Origin: Artocarpus heterophyllus
Taxonomy: Eukaryota > Streptophyta > Magnoliopsida > Rosales > Moraceae
DNA: 64,000 nucleotides
Reading direction: 5' to 3'
Assembly: GCA_025403435.1 (NCBI GenBank)
Contig: CM046327.1
Coordinates: 12,826,218 to 12,890,217, forward strand
Shown here: piece by piece, positions 23,077-33,317 of the stretch
How positions within the stretch are numbered: position 1 is the first letter of the stretch
How the letters are laid out: each line of letters starts with the position of its first letter
Translations under genes and position numbers: made by a program
The notes under the pieces: model-generated
Database searches by the model: none
Told to the model about the DNA's origin: nothing
What the model saw: the letters and a program-made list of their open reading frames with translations, nothing else

Positions 23077-24453
23077 ACACCACACAACCACCATTACACA
23101 GAAGCCCATGATTAGACGAGCAAGAGGACCAAATTTTAACACCAAGAGCCCAGCAACATGCCCAGAGACAAAGCCAGAGCTCCAGCCAACACTTGCACCA
23201 TCAAACTCTCTCCTTTTACCTCTATCAGACTCTTCAACTTCTCACGCGTGTCAATATTCTAAGGATTTTCTTTTTAAGGGAATTATTTATTATACATACA
23301 TAGTATGATGCTCTTTTAATTTATTTATACTTTTCTTGGACAGAATGGTGATTACTATTACGATTACTATTACTAGTGAGAAAGGGAATGGTAATTAACC
23401 GTGCTTGTGACATTGGGGATGTATTTTAGAAGCCTAAAAGTAACGTTAACAAAAGAAAAAAATGTCTTTCGGCCATTTTGTACTTATATTGCTATCTTAT
23501 TCATCAATGAACTTTGCACATGACTTCTTGAGGTGTTTTTAATGAAAAACGATTCTCCAAATTCAACGTTAATCTTCATCAAGCGTCGTTTTCTTTAGGA
23601 TTTCTTCTGTCTCCAAGCGTCGTTTTTTATCTTGACTACAGAGGACGAAAAATCCTTGGCACCTTTGCGCTAGCGACCAGATTTCTGGCCCTAGTAGACA
23701 GACCTGTCCAGGGTGGTTTTCTTTATGCGGGCAGCAGTGGACGCGTCCATTGGGGGCTTGGTTTCGTCGAATGCAGGAGAGTGGGCGGCTGCTATTTCCT
23801 TTGTTGCTTCAGAGGCTTCGAGGCTCATGCGTCTCCGGGTGGCGTTCGAAAACAAAGGCACGTCTCTCCCTGGTGTCAAAACAATGACGGCTCACTTTTC
23901 TGCACCTTTATTGTGGTGCTCACTGTGATCCATTCAATCACTCCGTGGTGGAGCCGCGTTAGGTGCAGTGGGGCACCCGCCCCTGGCCGTGTTTATGATA
24001 CAAGTAAAATATTAATTCTTTTACACTTTTTTGTTTTACACTCACTGAAACTTTTTCTTTATATCTTTTAAAAAAAGTTTTAACTACGCCTATCACTTTT
24101 ATCTTTTGAATTTTTAAAGTGTTTAAAAACTTTGATTGCAAACATTAGTTTGGATCTAAAATACTGTAATAGTTAGTAATTTAAAGAAGAAACAATAACT
24201 TTGGTTTGAAAAAAAATATATAGTTTAAACCAAGATTTTCAAACAGCATATTATATTTCCATTTTAAAATACTCAATTAACTACAACTCAACCACAATAT
24301 TATATGGATTCATAACTTTGTAAAACATAAATTATTAAAAATGAATTGATATATTATATGGATTCATAACTTTGTAAAACATAAATTATTAAAAATGAAT
24401 TGAACTCTATTAAAAGAGTAATATTGTGTTTAAGTTAATAATTTTAGTTTCAT
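23077..24453. other. intergenic DNA with a GC-rich fragment and a 54-bp tandem duplication
   Basis: The interval 23690-24000 is GC-rich with overlapping open frames on both strands but no domain I can name. It may be a degraded exon. The rest is AT-rich. Confidence 0.4.
24301..24403. repeat. perfect 54-bp tandem duplication
   Basis: The unit beginning tatatggattcataactttg at 24301 repeats without visible change from 24355, period 54 bp. It is AT-rich and non-coding, and lies just downstream of the 3' end of the minus-strand small secreted protein gene. Confidence 0.85.
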
Positions 24454-24878
24454 TCACGCTTCCATTGGAAAAATTTTCTGGGTCTGCCACTTATGGACAC
24501 TGAAGCTGGCAGTGTCATAAGAGGATTCTCCATTTTTGTTCAATATCTTGTCTTTGGTTTTAGTCATTATTTTGTTTCCCATAAAGGTGCCATTTGTGTC
24601 TTGTGTATTATATCTATGTTTTTATTCTAGATACTTTAGACTAAATTATATGCACAACTTAAAGCATATAAAACACAAAGCGGAAATGAGGACCGTTACA
24701 TACCTCCACCGTTGAAACTCACTGTGCAAACCATAAGCTCCCCGCCATCCTTGCTGCCTTCCCTCCGATTGAAGCTCGTCGCTCTTACTGCCTTGGGAGC
24801 TTCCAGCTCTTGCTCCAACTCAAAAATGATGGGTATCAAGAATAGAGCAGAAAGAGCTAGGAATCCAAGTTTTATCAC
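24454..24878 (-). CDS. two-exon gene for a small secreted protein (106 aa)
   Basis: Exon 1 is 24878-24704 and exon 2 is 24599-24454, both minus strand. They are joined by a 104-nt AT-rich intron with donor GAG|GTATGT and acceptor CACAAG|AC, phase 1 on both sides, so the frame continues through to TGA at 24456-24454. The predicted protein has 106 residues. Residues 1-19 (MIKLGFLALSALFLIPIIF) form a strong signal peptide. An acidic then mixed region follows (ELEQELEAP, RREGSKDGGE), and exon 2 is Lys/Asn-rich, ending in HKWQTQKIFPMEA. Only one Cys is seen, so this is not a cysteine-rich peptide. Size and layout resemble precursors of plant secreted signalling peptides, but no known mature motif (CLE, PSK, RGF, CIF, IDA or PIP type) is recognised. 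The splice model is my inference from sequence. Confidence 0.5.
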
Positions 24879-25730
24879 TTAATAAAACTGTCCATCACAC
24901 AGTGTTTTTGACAAATTATTACCGGCCAAAATGAAGGAATTATGGGCCACTCACTAAACTTAGTGCACAAAGCATTGGTAGAAAATTGAGAATTTTCTAA
25001 TATAACTGCATATGGCACTAATAAGTGCACGGGCCACTTACAGGTGTGTAATAACAGAGGTGGATCTCCTCACTTCTCAATTTTGGCAGTGCCTTTTATC
25101 TCCTAAATTTGTTTCGGTGTAGTTGATTGATGGAAAGCTTCTATCTATTGTATAGGTGCTATTTCAGGAGCCATTTATGTACTTGAAATTTGATGTGTCT
25201 TTTTCGGCTCTTATTGCTGGAATTTAATATGCGTCTCTTCTATTTAAGATTTTTCATTCGAAATTACAGGTGAATCTAGTATTTATTCAGGATCAAGTCT
25301 CCTTATATCTCGGGTCATGAACGCCAACATAACTGTTTGCAATTCAACCACCCAAAAAAAAAAAAAAAAGACGACGACTTTCATTACTACTGAAGTTTAG
25401 TGAACTATTTAAAAAAGTCACTCTTGAGCCTCCGTTTCGCATTCATTGTCAGGAAGTAGCGATAGTGCCCTTCTATGTGCCTAACTTCTTGTCCTTATTT
25501 TATTCCTCTTGTATTGATTGATTTGATGACAACGACCACTATCTATGGTAACTTACAAAATGGTCCAAATTTGAGAATGAAATCTATTCTGACAAGAACA
25601 TTATCCTTAAAAAAAGGTTTCCAAGAAAGCATGAGGTACTATAGAACGCAAACCTTAATGAAGTTAATAAACTCAAGGTCAAGTTCATAATCTTGTTGAA
25701 GGAAGGAAACGGTGTTATTAAAAGTCTAGC

Positions 25731-25761
<31 letters not shown>

Positions 25762-25885
25762 GTTATTATTATTATTATGTAGTTTTGGTCCTTAATTTTT
25801 AATATAACAACAATTAATTTTAATCATTAAGAGGAGTTAAATTTTAAGTGAAATCCTTACCGAATAAAAAAGATGAAATTATAAT
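24879..25885. other. intergenic DNA with a TTA microsatellite
   Basis: The left part is the presumed promoter side of the minus-strand gene; no clear TATA box could be chosen. A frame at 25475-25690 lacks a recognised domain. A (TTA)n microsatellite lies at 25731-25778 with one interruption. Confidence 0.45.
25731..25778. repeat. (TTA)n microsatellite
   Basis: About sixteen TTA units with one TTG interruption. A simple-sequence repeat that is likely to vary in length between individuals. Confidence 0.85.
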
Positions 25886-26029
25886 TTTTTAGTGGAGATA
25901 TTTACCTTTTTATACTTCTGTTTTAGGTTTTTTCAAAAAACTATATATAGGTTTTTGATCTCATCGAATATATACTCTAGGATTCGAACCTTTGACCACT
26001 TGTGTAAGAGGACGTTAAGTCTATCTTCA

Positions 26030-26405
26030 GGCCTCTCCGGCAATACGTTCGAGGGACCCGTCAAGCTTCGGTCGGGGACCAAAAAACCCTCAATATAGAA
26101 ATGCACGTGCGTCCCCTAGGATTCGAACCTTTGATCTACTCGTATAAGATGGCTTTGAATTTATCCCAGGTACCAATCCTTTGATCTACTCGTATAAGAG
26201 GGCTTTAAGTCTATCCCAGGTACCAATCCAACTGGCCACCTGGGATAGACTTAAAGCCCTCTTATACGAGTAGATCAAAGGTTCGAATTCCAGGGGATGC
26301 GCTCCCCCCAGGAGGCAAATCTAAGCAGGGGCCCCCCGGGCCTCTCCCGTCATACGTTTGAGGGACCCGCCAGACTCCGGCTGGGGACCAAAAAACCCTC
26401 AATAT
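26030..26405. repeat. direct repeats of about 67 bp flanking a hairpin
   Basis: A segment starting ggcctctcc and ending ggggaccaaaaaaccctcaa is present at about 26030-26097 and again at 26339-26405 in the same orientation with a handful of substitutions. The SINE-like hairpin lies between. The arrangement could be the terminal repeats of a very small retroelement, or two tails of adjacent SINE copies. Confidence 0.5.
26118..26290. repeat. tRNA-derived SINE-like sequences in a perfect 43-bp inverted repeat
   Basis: Arms 26178-26220 and 26239-26281 are exact reverse complements with an 18-nt loop (26221-26238). Reading the minus strand, GGTTCGAATCC at 26129-26119 is a perfect pol III B box. 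The segment TGGCCAGTTGG near 26237-26227 resembles an A box. The same B-box-like motif (GGTTCGAATTC) closes the plus-strand arm at 26280-26290. Two partial copies therefore sit head to head, with a third partial copy at 26118-26178. These are SINE remnants, not a functional tRNA gene: no cloverleaf could be drawn. Confidence 0.45.
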
Positions 26406-26710
26406 TGACCTTTATAATGACCAAATTATCTTTATATAAGAAAGAAATATAACTAAAACTTAAAAAATCCATTTTTGAGGGTGTTCTTGACAATTTTTAG
26501 ATCAAAAGCCTTAGTTCAAAGTGTTTTTAAATTTTTAAAATTCTCTTGTTTTTATTTAAGGGTATATTGGGTAATTTTTTAGGTTAAAATCAAAAGTTAA
26601 CTAGGAAAAGGTATAATTTTATGTATTAAATATAATTGGAAGGTATATATTTGATGAGATCAAAACCTGAATGCATATTATTTGAATAAACCTAAAGTAC
26701 AAGGTATAAA

Positions 26711-27060
26711 AACATACACAAATCCTTTAAGTAATATGTCCCTTGACCTTGAATTGGCGCTTTCTTCTTTTTCTTTTTCCTTTTTTACAATTTAATCCTT
26801 AAAGTAGTCATTTTCAAAATTTTTTAAATTGGGGTTGATTGTGGTTGTTTTGGAATATTCAAACTAAAAATTGTCAAGACAAAAAGTTCAATATGATGAT
26901 ATCAAGTCACTCTTTCTCAAGCAAGAATGAAAAAGAAAAAGAAAAAGGTTTATAATGGCAGTTCAAATTAAAGTAGAGAAAATAGTCCCTTTATGAGTTT
27001 AAAATTATGTGTGACAAATCTAAAACAATATATATCAAGTAGACAAATAAATCAGTTAAT
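26711..27060. other. intergenic DNA
   Basis: AT-rich, with a CT-rich run at 26758-26785 and GA-rich run near 26925-26945. No gene or repeat boundary is supported. The last bases adjoin the exon-like ORF described at 33134-33317. Confidence 0.45.
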
Positions 27061-27064
27061 ATGC

Positions 27065-27635
27065 TGTGATGACCCGCCTACGTGGTCATTACTTAACTTA
27101 AACATAATCGTAATTTAACATACTTTAATATAAAGTACTGAAATTACGGAATAAATTTTTCCCTCAAATGGATTCTTAACATATAACCTTAAAGGAATAA
27201 AAATCTTTTATCAAAACTTAATTCCATAAAGGAAATAATGACTATTTCCCTAAACTTACTTTCGAAAAACCCAATATAATAACATTAATTTCGTAAAGTG
27301 GTAACAACGTAATTGTAATCATTATGATTTTGTAACAACATAATTGTAATCATTATGATTAAACAAAATCATAATGCTTACAATTACGTTGTTACCACTT
27401 TACGAAATTAATGTTATTATATCGGGTTTTCCAAAAGTAAGTTTGGGGAAATAGTCATTATTTCCTTTATGGAATTAAGTTTTGATAAAAGATTTTTATT
27501 CCTTTAAAGGTTATATCTTAAGAATCCATTTGAGAGAAATATTTTATTCCGTAATGTTTAGCACTTTATATTAAAGTATGTTAACATTACGATTATGTGT
27601 AAGTTAAGTAACGGCCACATAGGCAGGTCGTCACA
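27065..27635. repeat. long palindrome, two arms of about 270 bp
   Basis: Arms at 27065-27330 and about 27365-27635 are nearly perfect reverse complements with a few substitutions. The short apex contains a 30-bp partial duplication (gtaacaac...cattatgatt twice). Each arm is the first about 270 bp of a family-B LTR. Transcription across it would give a long hairpin RNA suited to Dicer processing; this is inferred. Confidence 0.85.
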
Positions 27636-29534
27636 TAACCGCCGGTCAATGTCGGTCAACGACCGATCAACGTTAGTCAACAGTGACTTTGGAATTTTGT
27701 GATCCAGACCTTCGATCGATGATCTGATACTGCCCTCTGACTCATTTCGATGCTTTGAACGCTATGGTGCCCTCCGTCCGAGCTAATTCCACTCTGATAA
27801 AAATCATCTAATATCAACTGCACGTGGATCAAGGTGATTCAAACTACAATAACAGAGTCCAGAATGACATTTTCAATAATGTATGATCTCCATGAAGCAT
27901 TCCTAGCCATTCATGGTCGCTCGAGGAGCACTGTAGAGGATGTTTCGTATACTGTAAATATAGCGAGGTACAACTAGACCCGATTAGCTCGGTGTCCAAG
28001 TAAGTAGGAATCTCGCCTACAGTATGATTAGTTTTAAATAAAATGTTTTAAATGTGTTCATAAAAAGTTATGAAAATGTATGAACGGTGAGTTGTTACAC
28101 TGTGTATGTTATGATGTGTTGTTATGTTATGATAATTTGAATTATTATGTCATGATGTGTCATGTCATGTGTTGGTATGGTCATGTAAAGTGATGAACAC
28201 AGTATGAATATACAATATATTTGCAATAATAATGTTTAAAGTATGTTTGCATTTTATTAATACATAAAGTTTTACGGATTAAGTTATAGGTTCAAAATTG
28301 CATTTGTTATGCAATAAGTTTTAGAGTACAAGTTATGATTTGCAATTGAGTTTGCATATAATGTGATAGCATTTAATATGCTTACTAAAACTAAAAAGAA
28401 GGTAAAACAAATATAAAAAGAAAGTGTCATATCAGCCTCCTTGTTGTGAGGTACTTAAAGTAAAGATAAAGTTATGACCTCGGTGTTCGATGGTCTCAAG
28501 TCTTCCACAAGGGAAGCATCTTAAGTCTTTCACAAGGGAAGCATCATGTTTATGATCTTATGATTAATGATGTTGGTACAAACACTAGAGTAAGATAAGG
28601 AAAGTTAAGGAACAAAGATAAAAGTTAAAGTAAGAAATGAATGTTCGTAAGATACTCATAAATGAATAATCATAAATGGAATCATGCATATTGATTATGC
28701 TTGTATTGCTTGTCACGAAATCTTTATGTGTTATATTTATGAAAAGCATTTTGAGGACTGTTTTATGTTAAATGTTTATGAAAACATTTTTTACGTTTTT
28801 AAGAAAAGGTTTTCGAAGGACGTTTTATGAAAAAAACTTAAGAAATGTTTTATGAAAAATGTTTTAAAAGAAAGGTTTTTATGAGAAAAGTTTGAAAAAC
28901 GTTTATGGAATACATTTTAAGGAAAAGGGTTTTTATGAGAAAACTTTGAAAAACATTTATGGAATACATTTTAAGGAAAAAGGTTTTTATGAGAAAAGTT
29001 TTAAAGCATGTTTAAATGATTTGTGAGACTAAGTTTGAACTTACTGAGCAAAAGCTTATTTAAAGTTCCTTCATGTTGCAGGTAGTCCTACGGGCAACCA
29101 GTAGGGCATGTTTGAAGAGCTTGATGCTACGGAGGGTAAGTGTAAAGATTTGGGTATGGATACCACTATAATATGTTTTTGCTGCTATTCAAAGAAAAGG
29201 TTCTCTCACTATTTGATTTAAAGTTTTCAAAGTTTTAAGAAAATCAAAGTTTTAAGAAATGTTTTCAAAATTTTAAGAAATATTTTATCTAATTACAAAG
29301 TTAATGTTTCTTATTAAGTTTTAAGAAACAATTTGAAATGGTTTTAAAGTCAATTGTTGAGCAATGTCTCAACTTAGATTACGACAGAAGTCGCAACAGT
29401 TTTTAAGAATGTTTTAAAAGATGTGAAAGGAAAAAAAATTATACAGTACTTTTCTTACTAAGTAAGTAAGATTAATGTTTAAGAAACGATGTTTAAGAAA
29501 AAAAAGTGACTACCCAAAAAGACGAGTCGTCACA
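27065..29534 (-). mobile_element. chimeric insertion with two inverted LTR 5' ends, TSD TATGC
   Basis: The left end reads TGTGATGACCCGCC. The right end, reverse-complemented, reads TGTGACGACTCGTC. Both are the 5' start of the solo-LTR family seen at 17694 and 36901, in opposite orientations. The unit is flanked by the 5-bp direct duplication TATGC at 27060-27064 and 29535-29539, so it entered as one integrase event. It consists of a 571-bp palindrome made of two family-B LTR starts (27065-27635), then about 1.9 kb of a family-A LTR in minus orientation (27636-29534) running from LTR start to the GC-rich gttgacc region. No LTR 3' terminus is present. This is not a normal solo LTR. Confidence 0.7.
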
Positions 29535-30142
29535 TATGCATTGTCTTTCGGATACTTATTGTAACGCCCGTTGTTTTCTTCGATGGACACTAATGTTAAT
29601 TTAACGTTAGAATGTGATATTTTAGTACTATTATTATTTAGGTTAAGTAAATTAACTTTTTATTTAATAATGTCACAAGTGACGACCCCAAAATTAACTT
29701 TTGAGTTGTTTATGTCAAAAGTGATGATATGCTTAAAAGTATTTATTGTTTTTTTAAGAGTTTCAACTTGCTTTAAATTCATAATCTTTATAATGCTCTA
29801 GGGTTATGTATGCTTATAGTTATATTCTTGATGATGACATGAATTTTATTGCATATTTTCTTATTTTTATAACATTTATTATGCCATGATAATTACATGT
29901 TTAGCATTTTTTATTATGGTGTTAAGAAGTTAGATAATATAAAATGTCCAAGAGAATAATATGAAAATTAATATTTTTGGGGTTATAAAGTAAATATTAT
30001 TGTTGTATATAGTAATTATGTATTATAATTATTTTATAATATAATATATTATAATATATTTATATTACATCATTATATTATATTATATATGTATAACGTA
30101 AAGAACGGAAAAGAATAGAGAAAAGCGGCAAAGTTGCCATGC

Positions 30143-30203
30143 AAAAAAAAAAAAAAAAAAAAAAAAGTGGGGGTTGGGGGGGGGGGGGGGGGGGGGGGGG
30201 GGG
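30143..30203. repeat. poly(A)24 followed by poly(G)28
   Basis: A run of 24 A (30143-30166), a short GT/G spacer, then 28 consecutive G (30176-30203). Such a G run can fold into stacked G-quadruplexes and is also a region where sequencing length is unreliable. It sits upstream of the presumed LTR TATA box. Confidence 0.8.
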
Positions 30204-32920
30204 AATTGAATTAGATTAGAATTAGGTTTTTTTATATTTTTCTAATCTCTTCTCTCTCATAAACCTATAAATATGCCTCTAAGCCACCAAAGTCTTCATT
30301 CTCTAATTTCTAGCCAAAGAAAATTCTCTCTCTCTCTAAAATTTTCATAGACACTCTCTCTTTCTTCTCCACATTTTCTTCCCTTCTCTCTCATATTTTT
30401 CCACAAACAATTGAATGAATTATTGGGTTTTCACTTAGATAAATTCAAGAGAATTGAGAAGAATCATTTTGGAGGTAAGAAACTCATTCTAGATTATTGT
30501 TGAAATTTTGTTTCCTTTGTAATCCGACACCCATAACTTTGTCTATGAATTTTCGTTTGCTCTAAAATTTTAGTATGATGTTTATGTATGTGTTATGTGA
30601 TATTCCTCAAAATTTCATGTTATTTGGAACTTTCTATGCTAAGATATTAAATTTTCATTCTCTGCCACTCATGACCAAATTGTTGCTGATTGGTATTTTG
30701 CACAAAAGTATAGTCTATGTTTAAGGGGCAAACGACCTTTGATTTGAACAAAATTTTATAGAGATATTCATGCATATGTTAAGTTATAATCTGAAAAATT
30801 TTGTGATTACTTGATGAATATTTTATGAGTTCTTGAATTTTGTTTAAGATAGATTTTTATGGCTGTCTATTTGGTGAAATTCGGGACTTCTTGTTTATGT
30901 GACCTATTTGTATGGCTAAACAAATTTATTTGCTAATGAGACTTTTTGTGGTACTATATATATATGTTATTAGGTTGTCATAAAAATTTTAGGGTTAAAG
31001 TAATTTTATTTTAATTATTGAAATTTTGTGATCATGTGTTGTTTACTGCTTTAGGTAATTAGAGTTTGTTTGGTCTCTGAATTCTAATGCATGTTTTGAA
31101 TTGTTGAAAATTTATTTAAAGCTAGTTTTTAGATACGTTATAGTTTTGGTGTATTATGTTAGTATTGTAATTATTATTATCACCACAAAAATTCTTTTAT
31201 TGTATGTATTTTATATCAAACGGTGATTGCAAAGAGTTGATGATTTACTTATTTTGATTAACCTTTCGTTAAACCCTAGATTAGAGATATTATAGATTTT
31301 TATATTTTTTTTATGTAGATCTTTATGGGTATATTTTATTATTAATTAGTATCATGTTAATTATGTGTTTTCAATTTTAATTGAGGTTTTATTGGCTTAT
31401 TAATTGGTATTGAGTTTTTTTAATGCCTTATGCCTACTTTTCTTACAAACACCTAACAGCTACCGTGTTTCAATAATTTTTGATCTTGTATTGCTCTGTT
31501 TATATTTTTCTTATATTTTTTTCCAAAATACTAGACATCTTAGCTTTCGTTTGGCTTTTGAATCACTTGAATTAGAGTTTTCATTAAATAGTTATGATTT
31601 TTCAAAGTTGACCTTGAAAGCTGTACAGTTTTACACATACCTAAAATTTAGATTGAATTTCAAGTACTTTTTCTTCATGCAAATTATTGTCAAAATATGT
31701 GTATAATATATCAAATTCTTTCTTTGAGTCTAGTTTCTAATGCCACTAGTTTTGACTGATTTGGAGTTAAGATGAAATTATTATAAATTTTTAAATGAAT
31801 AAAGGTCATTTTGCCTACTTTTGGGAATTATGTCCTAGGTTCATAAATTGTGATTTTGTGCTTCTTGATATTATTACATGATAAGGTGATGTTTAATAAT
31901 AGTATGAGATGTTTATATATTGCTAATAGTATTGCTAGCGACTTATGGTCAACATGAATGTTTGACATAAACACTCCAAAAGACGAGTACACCAAGAATC
32001 GCAGCAACGTCACCAAGTTAAGGTTTAATAAGCAAGCAAGACAAGTAAGTACATTCTTACCTGCAACATGATAAAATTTATGAAAAAGTTTTAAGGACAT
32101 GTTTTATTATAATTTTAAAAGTTTGTTTTCACATGTTGTTTTCTCATGAAAACTCTTGTTGCAACAAGAAAGTTTAACGAATGTTTTAATGATGAGGTAT
32201 ATTAAAGTATATCTATATATGTATCACTTAATTAAGTGTTGCACACCCTATGTTTATGATGTCTCAAAGGTTAGACTTATCATGTTTGGTTTGAGATTAG
32301 CTACCTCTCTCCTCTCATGACGGCGCACCTACGATGATGATATTTATGGTGCAACACTTGGGCCCCCAAAGATAAAATAAATGAAGTTTTTAATATGGAT
32401 AATGATAATAAAATATATGTTCTATGTGAAACTGTGCCAAGTGCACTATTATGTTAATGATGATTATGATTATGATGTTTCATAAAGGTGTTCATAAAAT
32501 GTTTTATGTTGTGAGATAGGAAAGTGTACTTACTAAGCTTTTGTTTACTTGGTTTATAATCATGTTGCAGATAAAGGTAAGATGACCATGGAATAAGTGG
32601 AGGGTGAAGATGGGTGTATGAACTATGAACGATGGATTGGAAACGGAAGAACACTAAGAAATAATAATTTTTTTATGAACTATGTTTTTATTTCTTTGAA
32701 TGCTTAAATTTCTTCACTATTAAGTAAAAAGACTTGTTTGCATTTATTTTGATTTTGCAGAAGTTCGGTCTACCAAACTGTTTAAAAAGATTTTAAAGTT
32801 TGTTTTGAAATTTTATTTGAATTATGGTTTTGTTAATTTGGCATTGATAAACTATAAAAAAAAAGGATTTGAAATATTTGGAATATTTTTAAAAAAGAAA
32901 AAAATTGTATGCATGGATCC

Positions 32921-33130
32921 TGGGATATGTTTATCAAATTGTGTTTAAATTTAAATGGTTTATTTTATAAATAGTGATAACAAAGATGAATATAACGACA
33001 TCTGTGACGTCCGTAAGGGGGATCTTGGGATATTTTTATCAAATTGTGTTTAAATTTAAATGGTTTACCTTATAAATAGTGATAACAATGATGAACGTAA
33101 CGACATCTGTGACGTCCGTAAGGGGGCATT
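32921..33130. repeat. 105-bp tandem duplication at the 3' end of solo LTR C
   Basis: A unit beginning tgggatat and ending with gacgtccgtaagggggat is present twice, 32921-33025 and 33026-33130, with about half a dozen differences. The second copy ends in the LTR terminus cattaca. It may duplicate the LTR end region, including its termination-like phrase taaatttaaatgg. Confidence 0.75.
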
Positions 33131-33133
33131 ACA

Positions 33134-33317
33134 CTTATAGTGTTGAGCTTTTTCCCTCTTGGCAAGAGGAGACAGATAAATGTAAGATCGACACCTGTTA
33201 TTGGTGGGGGAGTGCCCAAGGCATAAGGCCTCAATACATGACAGCTTATGTGCGGGATTCGATTGTGAATGATATTCGTGAGCATGAAATGGGATACATG
33301 CACATGAGAGTGCATAA
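33134..33317 (+). pseudogene. exon-like reading frame split by two retroelement insertions
   Basis: The frame encodes YSVELFPSWQEETD, CYWWGSAQGIRPQYM and IREHEMGYMHMRVHN, with ordinary globular composition and codon use unlike the surrounding AT-rich repeats. If the 27065-29534 and 29560-33133 insertions are mentally removed with one copy of each target duplication, the short host pieces 27061-27064 and 29540-29559 join this block in one uninterrupted frame starting with ATG. A possible splice acceptor (aatcag) lies at 27053-27058. On the right it stops at the Gypsy LTR at 33318. I do not recognise the family. It could be an exon of a disrupted host gene or of an older transposon. Confidence 0.45.

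Larger units (their letters stand above)
25886..26710. mobile_element. palindromic MITE remnant carrying nested SINE-like inserts
   Basis: The outer arms 25900-25975 and 26640-26715 are inverted relatives of each other: tttttatac...tttaggtttt...gatctcat and, reversed, gtttttataccttg...tttaggttta...gatctcat. They also match the MULE-type MITE at 1949-2424. The centre (25980-26405) holds the SINE-like hairpin and two direct repeats, which are later inserts. The original target duplication was not resolved. Confidence 0.45.
29560..33133 (+). mobile_element. 3.6-kb solo LTR, family C
   Basis: It begins TGTAACGCCCGTTG and ends GGGGGCATTACA, with TG...CA ends and the 5-bp duplication CTTAT at 29555-29559 and 33134-33138. 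No internal region or second LTR remains. It includes an A24 tract and a G28 tract (30143-30203), a CT-rich leader-like stretch with a TATA-like cctataaatatg at about 30264, and a 105-bp tandem duplication at its 3' end (32921-33130). The small hydrophobic frames within it are AT-rich noise. The family differs from the A/B solo LTRs but has a similar ACGCCC start, typical of Gypsy LTRs. Confidence 0.85.

Noticed and set aside
23691..23928. Host gene exon in the GC-rich segment
   Set aside because: Both strands are open with no recognisable domain, no splice context and no start support. It is left as unassigned GC-rich DNA.
26119..26290. A tRNA gene
   Set aside because: B-box-like TTCGAA motifs are present, but no acceptor stem or anticodon arm can be drawn and the motif recurs in head-to-head partial copies, which fits SINE remnants.
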